NCBI GenBank assembly: GCA_002840735.1
Contig: PHBY01000015.1
Coordinates: 1 to 64,000 of the forward strand
Direction of reading: 5' to 3'
From: Chloroflexi bacterium HGW-Chloroflexi-2
Lineage (GTDB): Bacteria > Chloroflexota > Anaerolineae > Anaerolineales > Anaerolineaceae
DNA: 64,000 bases
Part shown: positions 30,224-37,969 of the stretch, in pieces
How the letters are laid out: the number at the start of each line of letters is the position of its first letter
Numbering within the stretch: the stretch's first letter is position 1
Made by a program: the position numbers and the translations under genes
Notes under the pieces: generated by a model
What the model saw: only the letters and a program-made list of their open reading frames with translations
Told to the model about the DNA's origin: nothing
The model's database searches: none

Positions 30224-31090
30224 ATGAAAGTAGCCCTGGAATCCACCGTGATCACGCACGGTTTACCCTATCCACAGAATGTGGAAACTGCTCTTTCGAT
30301 GGAGAATATTGTCCGCGAAAACAGCGGTGTGCCGGTTACCATTGGTGTGCTGGCAGGAAAGATCAAAATTGGGATGACAGCCGACGAAATTGAACGCATG
30401 GCAAAGGAGGAAAACGTCTTCAAAGCCGGGGTGCGCGAGTTATCGATCATGCTGGCGCAAAAACGTTGGGCATCCACCACTGTCAGTGCGACCGCGCGTT
30501 TGGCGTACCTGAACAAAATCCACGTTTTTGCCACCGGTGGGATTGGCGGCGTTCATCCTGGACCCTGGGATGTGTCCATGGATCTGATGGAACTATCACG
30601 TACGCCGATTGTGGTTGTCAGTGCCGGTCCCAAAGCCATTCTGGATTTACCCGGCACCTATGAGATTCTGGAAACCATCGGTGTGACTGTAGTGGGTTAT
30701 CAGGTCGACGAAATGCCGGCCTTCTACTCGCGCTCGAGTGGGATTGGTTTGCCACGCGCCAATGATCCGGCCGAGATCGCTGAAATGTTGATGCAGAGCC
30801 GCAAGTTGGGATTGACCAACGCCATTCTGGTCTTCAATCCCATCCCGGCGCAATATGAGATCAGCAATGAAGAGGTGGAGCGCTGGAAGAATCTTTCCAA
30901 TCAGGATCTGGCAGATGCTGGTGTCTCCGGTAAGCAGGTCACCCCGTTTCTGCTGGCTCGCATGGCGCATCACTCTGAAGGGCGCACGGTCAAATCCAAC
31001 CGCAGCTTACTGGAGAACAATGTGTTGTTGGCAACCCAGATTGGGCACGAAATCGAAAAAATGACATCACGAAAAATCCGCAGCATCTAG
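30224..31090 (+). CDS. psuG: Pseudouridine-5'-phosphate glycosidase
   Basis: Cleaves the C-C glycosidic bond of pseudouridine 5'-phosphate to uracil and ribose 5-phosphate. About 288 residues, near family length. Signatures: VALESTVITHGLPYP at the start with the active-site Glu, ATGGIGGVHPG, and VSAGPKAILDLPGTYEILE with the Schiff-base Lys. Two adjacent ATGs (30221, 30224) exist; the second has better spacing from GGAGG. The next gene is a PfkB-type kinase, the usual psuK partner. MITE copy B lies just upstream. Confidence 0.93.
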   Translation: MKVALESTVITHGLPYPQNVETALSMENIVRENSGVPVTIGVLAGKIKIGMTADEIERMAKEENVFKAGVRELSIMLAQKRWASTTVSATARLAYLNKIHVFATGGIGGVHPGPWDVSMDLMELSRTPIVVVSAGPKAILDLPGTYEILETIGVTVVGYQVDEMPAFYSRSSGIGLPRANDPAEIAEMLMQSRKLGLTNAILVFNPIPAQYEISNEEVERWKNLSNQDLADAGVSGKQVTPFLLARMAHHSEGRTVKSNRSLLENNVLLATQIGHEIEKMTSRKIRSI

Positions 31091-31102
31091 TCTGTGGAGC
31101 TA

Positions 31103-32119
31103 ATGGAAGAAGCGATGGAGCCTGTGCATAAAACTGGAAAATATGTGTTGATTGGCGATTTATGCATGGATATCTTCATGCAGGTGTCTGCTTATCCCGC
31201 TGTGGGTGGGGATGGGACGGTGCAGGCGATGCATCAGCATGCCGGTGGTTCTGCTGCCAACACAGCCATGATGCTGGCAAATCTGGGCGGTGAACCTACC
31301 CTGCTCACCCATACCGGCGCAGATGTCTGGGCAGATCAGCTTTTCCCTATTCTCAAAGCTACTGGGGTTGGGACGGGGAAAATCATTCAAGAGCCTGGTG
31401 AAGCAACAGGATTGACCTTCCTGGTGGTTTCGAGTGATGCTGAGCGCACCATGTTCACCTATCGCGCTGCCAATCCACATCTGCATCCGGACGAGATTTT
31501 CCCAAGCATGTTTGAGAACGCGGATTGCCTACACATCAGCTCGTATGCCTGTCTGACAGCTCCACAATCGGATGCTGTTTTGAAGGCGGTCGAATTTGCC
31601 AACCAACACAATGTTAAGATCTCGTTGGATATCGGCGTGGAACCAGCCAGCCAGGCGCGGGATACCATCTGGAAGATGCTCCCAAAGCTGTCATTGATTG
31701 TGCTGGGAGAACCCGAAGCACGGGTGATTACACAAGAAACGACATTACCAGCTGCCATCGAAACTTTGTTAATTACTGGTGTGCAGATCATTGCGCTCAA
31801 GTTGGGCAAGGATGGTTGCCGTCTGATCCGCAAAGGTCAAGATGTGAGTCTGGCGGGATTTCCTATCAATGCCGTTGACTCGACAGGTGCCGGAGATGCC
31901 TTCAGCGCCGGGATGATCCACGGGCTGACGCATGGCTGGACTCTGGAGATGGCTGGCAGATTCGCCAATGCTTTGGGAGCGCTGGCGGCCAGTCGTTGGG
32001 GTGCAGGAGAGCAGCTGCCTTCTTTAAAGGAAGCAAGCGCTTTCCTCTCCGAGAGAAACAGCATGGAAAATGATCCTGTTATATTACAGGTTTTGGAAGG
32101 GTTGAAAAAGGAAACGTAA
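31103..32119 (+). CDS. psuK: PfkB-family carbohydrate kinase, probable pseudouridine kinase
   Basis: Sugar kinase of about 338 residues. The PfkB signatures are present: GGSAANTAMMLANLGGEP near the start and DSTGAGDAFSAGMIHGLTHG near the end, with the catalytic Asp. Placement directly after psuG supports phosphorylation of pseudouridine to the 5'-phosphate; ribokinase-like activity on another nucleoside is possible. The frame could start at GTG 31094, ATG 31103 (GGAG four bases upstream) or ATG 31115; the second is chosen. It abuts the SIS gene with no gap. Confidence 0.8.
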   Translation: MEEAMEPVHKTGKYVLIGDLCMDIFMQVSAYPAVGGDGTVQAMHQHAGGSAANTAMMLANLGGEPTLLTHTGADVWADQLFPILKATGVGTGKIIQEPGEATGLTFLVVSSDAERTMFTYRAANPHLHPDEIFPSMFENADCLHISSYACLTAPQSDAVLKAVEFANQHNVKISLDIGVEPASQARDTIWKMLPKLSLIVLGEPEARVITQETTLPAAIETLLITGVQIIALKLGKDGCRLIRKGQDVSLAGFPINAVDSTGAGDAFSAGMIHGLTHGWTLEMAGRFANALGALAASRWGAGEQLPSLKEASAFLSERNSMENDPVILQVLEGLKKET

Positions 32120-33286
32120 ATGAACCCGATGATTGCTCAAATCAAAAGCCTGCCAGAGCTGGTAAGTCAGGTGGTCCCGGCTTATAACGAGAATATTGCT
32201 TCTACAGTTTCACAGTCATTCTGTCAATCATTTGATCATCTCTACCTGATGGGCTGCGGCGACTCGCACCACGTATCGGTGGCTACCCAGCTGGCTTTTC
32301 GGGTTCTGGCTGGGATTGAGACAGAAGCGCTGACGGCGATGCATTTCGCGCGTTACACGGCTGACTGTTTAATCCATCCAGAGCATTGCCTGGTGGCTGG
32401 CGCTTCCGTATCTGGCGAGGTCTCGCGTACCCTGGAGGGCATGCTGCTGGCTCGCAAAGCTGGTGCACAGGTGCTGGCATTGACCGCAACCCCTACCAGC
32501 CGCATTGCACGGGCTGCTGATGTGGTCGTGGATACCACCCAGCCTCCCTTTCAGGATCCGGAGGGCATGGTTATCCCCGGCGTGCGTTCTTACGTTGCCA
32601 ATCAGGCCGGTTTACTGTTGTTGGCAATTCACTTTGGTGAGCAACGTGGTCACATTGCCCTTAAGGAAGCCGAAGGATACCGCCAACAAATCCACAATCT
32701 TGCTGATGCGATCGAAGCCACGATTGAAATGAATGAGAAGCGAGTCAAAGACCTGGCAAGCCAATGGGCAGATGAAAGCGAATTCATTTTCTGCGGCAGT
32801 GGTCCGGGATACGCGGCTGCCCTGTTCTCTGCTGCCAAAATGCTGGAAGCCAGTGGGGATGCAGCCATCGGGCAGGATCTGGAGGAGTGGGCACATTTGC
32901 AATACTTCGCCAAAAAGATCAGCACGCCAACCTTCGTGATCAGTGGCGGAGAGCGGGATGTTTCCCGAGCACGCGAGGTGGTTACCGCCGCATTGGCGAT
33001 TGGCCGGCGCGTGGCAGTCATCACACCTGCTGGGAAAGGCAACCTATTTCCGGAAGCCGCTGTCCAACTACCATTCACGGATGGTGTGCCTGAAATGTTC
33101 CAGGCACTCCTGACCATGCTGCCGGGCAGTATCTTCGCTGCTTATCGGGCTGAATTGTTATCGGAACCTTACTTTCGTGCCTTCGGGGGGGGACGCAGCA
33201 AGGAAGGCGGCGGTGGTATCAGCCGTATCCGCAGCAGTGAGACACTCGGGTTAGAATATCTGAAAGAGGATTCATATGACACATAA
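32120..33286 (+). CDS. SIS-domain sugar-phosphate isomerase/deglycase-like protein
   Basis: Protein of 388 residues with two SIS domains of the GlmS isomerase/AgaS/FrlB kind. Sugar-phosphate loops: YLMGCGDSHHVSVATQL, LVAGASVSGEVSRTLE and FIFCGSGPGYAAALFSAAKM. No glutamine amidotransferase domain is present. It follows psuK with no gap and overlaps the next gene by 11 bases, so it belongs to the same operon, and probably interconverts a phosphorylated sugar or aminosugar arising from C-nucleoside or sugar-adduct breakdown. The substrate is unknown. Confidence 0.75.
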   Translation: MNPMIAQIKSLPELVSQVVPAYNENIASTVSQSFCQSFDHLYLMGCGDSHHVSVATQLAFRVLAGIETEALTAMHFARYTADCLIHPEHCLVAGASVSGEVSRTLEGMLLARKAGAQVLALTATPTSRIARAADVVVDTTQPPFQDPEGMVIPGVRSYVANQAGLLLLAIHFGEQRGHIALKEAEGYRQQIHNLADAIEATIEMNEKRVKDLASQWADESEFIFCGSGPGYAAALFSAAKMLEASGDAAIGQDLEEWAHLQYFAKKISTPTFVISGGERDVSRAREVVTAALAIGRRVAVITPAGKGNLFPEAAVQLPFTDGVPEMFQALLTMLPGSIFAAYRAELLSEPYFRAFGGGRSKEGGGGISRIRSSETLGLEYLKEDSYDT

Positions 33287-34082
33287 TCAATCAATCCCTA
33301 AAATTATTGCAGCCTTACATTTACCGCCATTTCCTGGATCAGGTCATCCGGATCGCAAATCCATGCAGGCTATCCGTGAGTTTACTTTACGGAATACAGA
33401 AAAGGCAGTCCGGGCAGGTATTCAAGCCTTATTTCTACAGGATCTGGGGGATCATCCCGTCTCGCGTCCGATTCCAGCTCACATCATTACCGGTATGTCC
33501 GTGGTAGGGAACTGGATTCGGCAGGAATACCCGGATTTGCAGCTTGGTATCAGTCTGTTGGGTCATGGAGCCAGGGAACCGTTAGCCATCGCACAGGCGA
33601 TTGGAGCAAGATTTGTTCGTCTGAAAGTGTATGTCGGTGCTATGGTCAAAGCGGAGGGGCTGCTAGAAGGTTGTGCTGCCGAAGCCATTCAATATCGACA
33701 TCAGATCAGTGCAGAAGAAATCGCGATCTTTGCCGACGTCTACGACCGCAGCGGCGAACCACTCGGCCGGCAGCCCCTGGTGGAAGAAGTGCGCCAGGCG
33801 TCCGTCTTTGGACGAGCAGATGCTGTCATACTGACTGGTAAGACTTTCGACGAAACCCTTGCCATGATCTCCGAGATTACCAACAGTGACCTGAAGCCGT
33901 CCATTCTGATCGGAGGTGGCGTAAACGCAGGCAACGTGAAAGAAGCACTGCGCGTAGCTGAGGGTGTGATTGTGAGTAGTGCGTTTAAGTCCTTGGGTGG
34001 TTTTACAAGAGAATCACTCCAGGCAGATTGGGATGAGGGGAAGATGCGGGAGTTTATGAGCTGTTCAGGTGATCATGTATGA
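33276..34082 (+). CDS. BtpA/SgcQ-family TIM-barrel protein
   Basis: BtpA-family protein of 268 residues: start KIIAALHLPPFPGSG, middle LGISLLGHGAREPLAIAQAI and FVRLKVYVGAMVKAEGLLEG, and a C-terminal SILIGGGVNAGNVKEAL phosphate loop. The family is named after a photosystem I assembly factor, but most members sit in sugar or nucleoside operons. It is the last intact gene of the psuG operon. With the TrpF-like gene it suggests handling of a ribosyl or pentose phosphate. Confidence 0.8.
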   Translation: MTHNQSIPKIIAALHLPPFPGSGHPDRKSMQAIREFTLRNTEKAVRAGIQALFLQDLGDHPVSRPIPAHIITGMSVVGNWIRQEYPDLQLGISLLGHGAREPLAIAQAIGARFVRLKVYVGAMVKAEGLLEGCAAEAIQYRHQISAEEIAIFADVYDRSGEPLGRQPLVEEVRQASVFGRADAVILTGKTFDETLAMISEITNSDLKPSILIGGGVNAGNVKEALRVAEGVIVSSAFKSLGGFTRESLQADWDEGKMREFMSCSGDHV

Positions 34083-34194
34083 CGGGGGACCGAGGACGGG
34101 AGACAGGGAATCAAGGGATTTAAGACCAGTTTGTAGCTGCCAGAATACAGGTGAGCGGACAAGGGAGAGTTCCAATCTGCAGGTTTCACCGTTA

Positions 34195-34320
34195 CCATGG
34201 ATTCAAATCCATGGATACAAAAATACAAACCTGTTCAAACAGGTTAAAAAATCCTTTTTAAAGGATTTGAGGTTTAGTATCCTATGGATACCTATCCTGT
34301 GGATTGATTCATAGGATACT
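34195..34320. repeat. Cluster of four palindromes
   Basis: Non-coding stretch with consecutive inverted repeats: CCATGGATTCAAATCCATGG (34195-34214), AACCTGTTCAAACAGGTT (34228-34245), AAATCC/GGATTT with a T/A core (34249-34269), and AGTATCCTATG/CATAGGATACT (34276-34320). Together they can form a string of hairpins after the btpA-like stop. The 34083-34440 gap holds no other gene. Confidence 0.85.
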
Positions 34321-34368
34321 ACGGTGAACGTGCTCTACAGTGAGAAGAAAGGTAATGTGATCACAGAA

Positions 34369-34419
34369 CCATGGATTCAAATCCATGGATACGCAGATTC
34401 AAACCTGTTCAAACAGGTT
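34369..34419. repeat. Second copy of the first two palindromes
   Basis: The pair CCATGGATTCAAATCCATGG (34369-34388) and AACCTGTTCAAACAGGTT (34402-34419) is repeated here with the same order and spacing, directly before the truncated EcfT frame. Confidence 0.88.
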
Positions 34420-34440
34420 AAGAGAGGTGCTGTCCCAAAT

Positions 34441-34797
34441 TCATCCGGACTGGAAGGACGCTGGATGGGCGAGGTGGGGCATGCGGTTGTAAAGCAAGGA
34501 CTGACACTGGAGCAGGGTGAAGAACTGGTACGGGCAGCCCATTCCATTCGCGGTAAGTCGACCAGCTCGGGATTGGGGCATCGTTTCAAGCTCTGGCAGC
34601 GCTACATCTTCACGATACTCATTAACGGTTTGCGAAAAGCCGAAACCACCGCCACCTCCTTAGAGTGCCGTGCCTTTGGGCTGTATCCAACGAGGACATA
34701 TGTGAAAGATGTGCAATTCAATCCATGGGATCTGCTGTTGATTGTGGTGACGGTGGTGCTATCAACCGGGTTGATTGTGATAGAGAGAATTGGATAG
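34441..34797 (+). pseudogene. Truncated energy-coupling factor transporter EcfT (C-terminal part)
   Basis: About 118 codons match the C-terminal half of EcfT, the membrane subunit of ECF vitamin/nucleobase importers: coupling segment RAAHSIRGKST, then RKAETTATSLECRAFGLYPT and a final membrane helix. Intact EcfT has about 250 residues; the N-terminal membrane helices are missing and the upstream part of the frame (to 34324) is only palindromic repeat. The second coupling motif reads CRA instead of ARG. No ECF ATPases or S component are adjacent. It is probably the decayed transporter of the pseudouridine cluster. Confidence 0.7.
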
Positions 34798-34800
34798 GAA

Positions 34801-34837
34801 TCGCAAAGAGGGCAAAGTCCGCAGAGTTCGCCAAGGG
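34801..34837 (+). repeat. Left inverted repeat flanking the GxxExxY gene
   Basis: A 34-37-bp sequence rich in CGCAAAG and GTTCGC motifs. It matches the reverse complement of 35396-35432 at 26 of 34 positions. The pair brackets the GxxExxY gene. Confidence 0.7.
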
Positions 34838-34897
34838 TTTGTGATCGTGGAAAATCCTGTGAAATATTAAGAGAGTGTAAAGAATAAATAAATCATC

Positions 34898-35302
34898 ATG
34901 AACACATCGAAGACATTTACAGAGAATGAGATTGCTACTATTGTCGTAGATGCTGCTTTGAAAATTCACAAACAACTAGGTTCCGGTTTAATGGAATCAG
35001 CTTATCAAAAGGTTATGATGATCGAATTAGCTAAACGCGGATTATCTGTTGAGTCTGAAGTGCCGATACCTGTAATTTTTGAAGGTAATCAGATAGATTC
35101 TGGATTCCGGGCTGATATCGTCGTTGAAAATAAAGTGATTCTTGAATTGAAAGCAATCCAAAGAAATAATTATGTTCATAAACAACAATTGTTATCCTAC
35201 CTAAAATTATCAAACCTGAAACTGGGTCTTGTGATTAATTTTGGATCCCAACTCATCAAAGACGGAATCAATCGAGTTGTCAATGGTCTTGAAGAAGATT
35301 AA
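34898..35302 (+). CDS. GxxExxY family protein
   Basis: Small protein of 134 residues with the naming motif in LGSGLMESAYQKVM. Further parts, ESEVPIPVIFEGNQIDSGFRAD and VILELKAIQ, resemble the D and ExK core of PD-(D/E)xK nucleases (Asp in FRADIVV, Glu-x-Lys in LELKA). The biochemical role of the family is not established. It stands alone between inverted repeats and looks like an independent cassette. Confidence 0.85.
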   Translation: MNTSKTFTENEIATIVVDAALKIHKQLGSGLMESAYQKVMMIELAKRGLSVESEVPIPVIFEGNQIDSGFRADIVVENKVILELKAIQRNNYVHKQQLLSYLKLSNLKLGLVINFGSQLIKDGINRVVNGLEED

Positions 35303-35395
35303 AGTGAAAATTTCTTATTTTCATACTTGTTAAAAAGTAGGTAGAATAAAAATCAATCAATGCGTTTGAAGAAGAACCAGCAGGTAATTAATTCT

Positions 35396-35432
35396 TCTTA
35401 GCGAACTTCGCGACCTTTGCTCACTTTGCGTT
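35396..35432 (-). repeat. Right inverted repeat flanking the GxxExxY gene
   Basis: Reverse-complement partner of 34801-34837 (GCGAACTTCGCGACCTTTGC, then TCACTTTGCG). The element formed by both repeats and the gene is about 630 bp. Confidence 0.7.
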
Positions 35433-35552
35433 TCTAAAAGCATTTTGATATCTACTTAATGACTGGATATGGTTGAAGATACATAAATTGCAGATACTTG
35501 CATTTACATGTAAAATCAATTCACCATGAGCACAGGAAGTGGAAAGTGAAAA

Positions 35553-36629
35553 ATGGAAAATAAATCAATCTTCGACCTGGAAACTGTCTATCTGGATGAC
35601 GAGAACAACGCCATTGTCTTACTGGATCAAACTCTTCTTCCCAATGAAATCAAATATCTCCATCTCACCACCCAACCGGAAATCTGGGAAGCGATCAAAG
35701 AATTGCGTGTGCGTGGTGCACCTGCAATTGGTATTACCGCAGCTTATGGGGCTTATTTAGGCGTTAAGAACTCCTCACTTGATGAATTTGAGCCTTTTTA
35801 TGTTGTGTTCAAATCGGTCAAACAATACCTGGCGAGTGCCCGTCCCACTGCGGTTAATCTTTTCTGGGCACTCGATAAGATGGAGAGTTGCTTGCTTGCA
35901 AACCAACAGCGTCCTATTGAAGAAATTATTCACACACTGCATGACCAGGCAGAAGAAATCAAAGCCGAGGACATCCGTACTAATAAAGCGATCGGCGAGT
36001 ATGGGCTTTCCGTGATTCAACCCGGATGGGGCATTCTGACACATTGCAATGCGGGCTCGCTGGCAACCGGAAAATACGGGACTGCAACGGCTCCCATGTA
36101 CCTCGGGCAGGAACGTGGCTATAATCTCAAAGTTTTCGCCGATGAGACCCGACCACTATTGCAGGGAGCGCGTTTGACAACCTTCGAACTGGCAGCTGCT
36201 GGAATCGATGTAACCCTAATCTGCGATAATATGGCAGCCACAGTCATGAAAAAAGGCTGGATTCAGGCTGTTTTTGTGGGTTGTGATCGCGTGGCTGCTA
36301 ATGGTGACACCGCCAACAAGATTGGCACTGCTGGAGTGGCTATTCTGGCGCATGAATATGGAATCCCATTCTATGTGTGCGCTCCATCATCCACCATTGA
36401 TATGGCTACGCCAACGGGTGATCAAATAGAAATTGAGTTAAGGAAACCCGAAGAAATCTACAAAAAATGGTATGCCAAACCGATGGCGCCTGAACAAGGG
36501 GTCAAATTCTACAACCCTGCCTTTGATGTCACCGATGCGAAGTATATCACCGGCATCATCACTGAATTAGGGATTGCCCGTCCACCATATTCCCAAACCC
36601 TTTTACAAATTTTCGAGAAAAAGCGCTAA
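35553..36629 (+). CDS. mtnA: S-methyl-5-thioribose-1-phosphate isomerase
   Basis: Converts 5-methylthioribose 1-phosphate to 5-methylthioribulose 1-phosphate in methionine salvage; 358 residues, normal length. Signatures: VRGAPAIGITAAYGAYLG, HCNAGSLATGKYGTAT with the catalytic Cys, VGCDRVAANGDTANKIG with the catalytic Asp, and APSSTID. Some homologues act on 5-deoxyribose 1-phosphate; with the class II aldolase encoded next (opposite strand), a 5-deoxyribose or methylthioribulose route through an aldolase is possible. No other mtn gene is adjacent. Confidence 0.93.
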   Translation: MENKSIFDLETVYLDDENNAIVLLDQTLLPNEIKYLHLTTQPEIWEAIKELRVRGAPAIGITAAYGAYLGVKNSSLDEFEPFYVVFKSVKQYLASARPTAVNLFWALDKMESCLLANQQRPIEEIIHTLHDQAEEIKAEDIRTNKAIGEYGLSVIQPGWGILTHCNAGSLATGKYGTATAPMYLGQERGYNLKVFADETRPLLQGARLTTFELAAAGIDVTLICDNMAATVMKKGWIQAVFVGCDRVAANGDTANKIGTAGVAILAHEYGIPFYVCAPSSTIDMATPTGDQIEIELRKPEEIYKKWYAKPMAPEQGVKFYNPAFDVTDAKYITGIITELGIARPPYSQTLLQIFEKKR

Positions 36630-36787
36630 GAGAGAATAAGATCACTAAGTACGCAAAGTGGGAAGCTGCAAGTGTCCAATTGGGTAGGAGAATAGCAATA
36701 CCTCCCCTGGGTAAATCATTTATTTACTGAAAAGAAGGATTAAAATTGGTAACTTTGTAAATAAATGGAATTATGGTTAATCCTTAA

Positions 36788-37744
36788 TTACAATAGTTTA
36801 TTATTTTTTTGAACAATTCCTTGAATAGCATCCAGCATATCCGCAGGAAGGGCATTGACATCACCCAGTAATTCAGCAAATGTCAATGTCTTGGAGATAT
36901 GTTCCAGTCGTTCGGTTTTAATCAATGCTTCATCCAAATTCTTCCCGACTGCCAGGCTACCATGATTACGGATCAATACCACATCGTGGTTCTTGATTAG
37001 CCCCCGAATGGCGGTTGCGTTCTGGGGTGAGGAGGGTAATGCGAACTCGGTAATAGGGATCTCTCCAAAAGCAATTGCTGCTTCGGGAATCACATCCATT
37101 CGTATCTTACCCATCGAGATTGCCATTGCATTCGCGAAGATAAGATGTGTGTGTATCACAGCGCGAACATCCGGACGCTGACGGTAAATCTCTATGTGCA
37201 TTGGTTGTTCGGATGTTGCTTTCAGATTTGGATTTTCAGCGGCTTTAATGATTTGACCATCCAGATCGATCACCAGCAAATCCTCAGCTGAGATACGTCC
37301 TTTGGTCACGCCTGATGGGGTGATCAAAATATTCCCATTTGAGAGGCGAACCGATATATTTCCATCATTGGAAACCATCAAACCACTGTGATAAAGAATG
37401 CGACCCGTCAGAATAATAGCATCGCGTAGTTGTTGTTCACTGCTGAAATCATTAAACTGCAGGATATCACGACTGGTGTAAGTTCTTTCGATGCTTTTTG
37501 GCATACTGGATAAATTGTATGGTTTGCTGAAACTCGTTTGGTACGTTTCAGTCTTATCCAGATGAATTTGAACAGGTTCAGTCGGAATATGGTGTAGATT
37601 ATATTGCAGGAGTTCAATACCCAAACGTCCGGCTTTTTCATACGCAAGATCCGTGAGCAGCATATTCTCCTCGATTATCAAGGAGGTTTTTCCCTGGGCT
37701 GCAATGTTTTCGATATCTACGTCTGTCAATATAATTTTTGCCAT
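36788..37744 (-). CDS. Class II aldolase with BMC-type N-terminal module
   Basis: Aldolase of 318 residues. The C-terminal domain (about 100-310) is a class II aldolase/adducin fold with zinc ligands in AVIHTHLIFANAM and VLIRNHGSLAVG and Glu in IPEAAIAFGEI; such enzymes cleave fuculose-, rhamnulose- or deoxypentulose-1-phosphate to DHAP and an aldehyde. Residues 1-48 are extra and match the short BMC-operon protein at 13.1 kb, including the identical LTDLAYEKA. It therefore probably feeds the BMC aldehyde dehydrogenase with lactaldehyde or acetaldehyde. mtnA, convergent and adjacent, raises the alternative of deoxyribulose-phosphate salvage. Confidence 0.8.
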   Translation of the reverse strand: MAKIILTDVDIENIAAQGKTSLIIEENMLLTDLAYEKAGRLGIELLQYNLHHIPTEPVQIHLDKTETYQTSFSKPYNLSSMPKSIERTYTSRDILQFNDFSSEQQLRDAIILTGRILYHSGLMVSNDGNISVRLSNGNILITPSGVTKGRISAEDLLVIDLDGQIIKAAENPNLKATSEQPMHIEIYRQRPDVRAVIHTHLIFANAMAISMGKIRMDVIPEAAIAFGEIPITEFALPSSPQNATAIRGLIKNHDVVLIRNHGSLAVGKNLDEALIKTERLEHISKTLTFAELLGDVNALPADMLDAIQGIVQKNNKLL

Positions 37745-37897
37745 GAAAAAAAGCCGTTCGAAATGAAGTGGTTATACAATTGTTCATGAATGAACAAAAG
37801 ATAATGATATTTTCACCTTTTTCAGTTGAAAATCAATCTTTTTGTTTACTTGATTTTACCTTAACCCATCAATAAACGTTGTCCATCTGGAGATAAA

Positions 37898-37928
37898 TCA
37901 AAACCCCATCCTCAAAATGAGAATGGGG
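37898..37928 (-). terminator. Probable rho-independent terminator after the HtrA gene
   Basis: On the minus strand CCCCATTCTCA pairs with TGAGGATGGGG through a short loop (37904-37928), followed by TTTTGATTT. It lies 40 bases beyond the HtrA stop. Confidence 0.6.
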
Positions 37929-37969
37929 AATTGAAAACCCAATTGTTTTAGAAGGAGGAAGGATAAAAA

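Noticed and set aside
34069-34314. 81-residue frame across the palindrome cluster
   Set aside because: It is made of palindromic repeat sequence and overlaps the end of the BtpA-like gene; no protein family character.
36637-36665. Third copy of the GxxExxY flanking repeat
   Set aside because: Only ACGCAAAGTG is shared; too short to support a copy.
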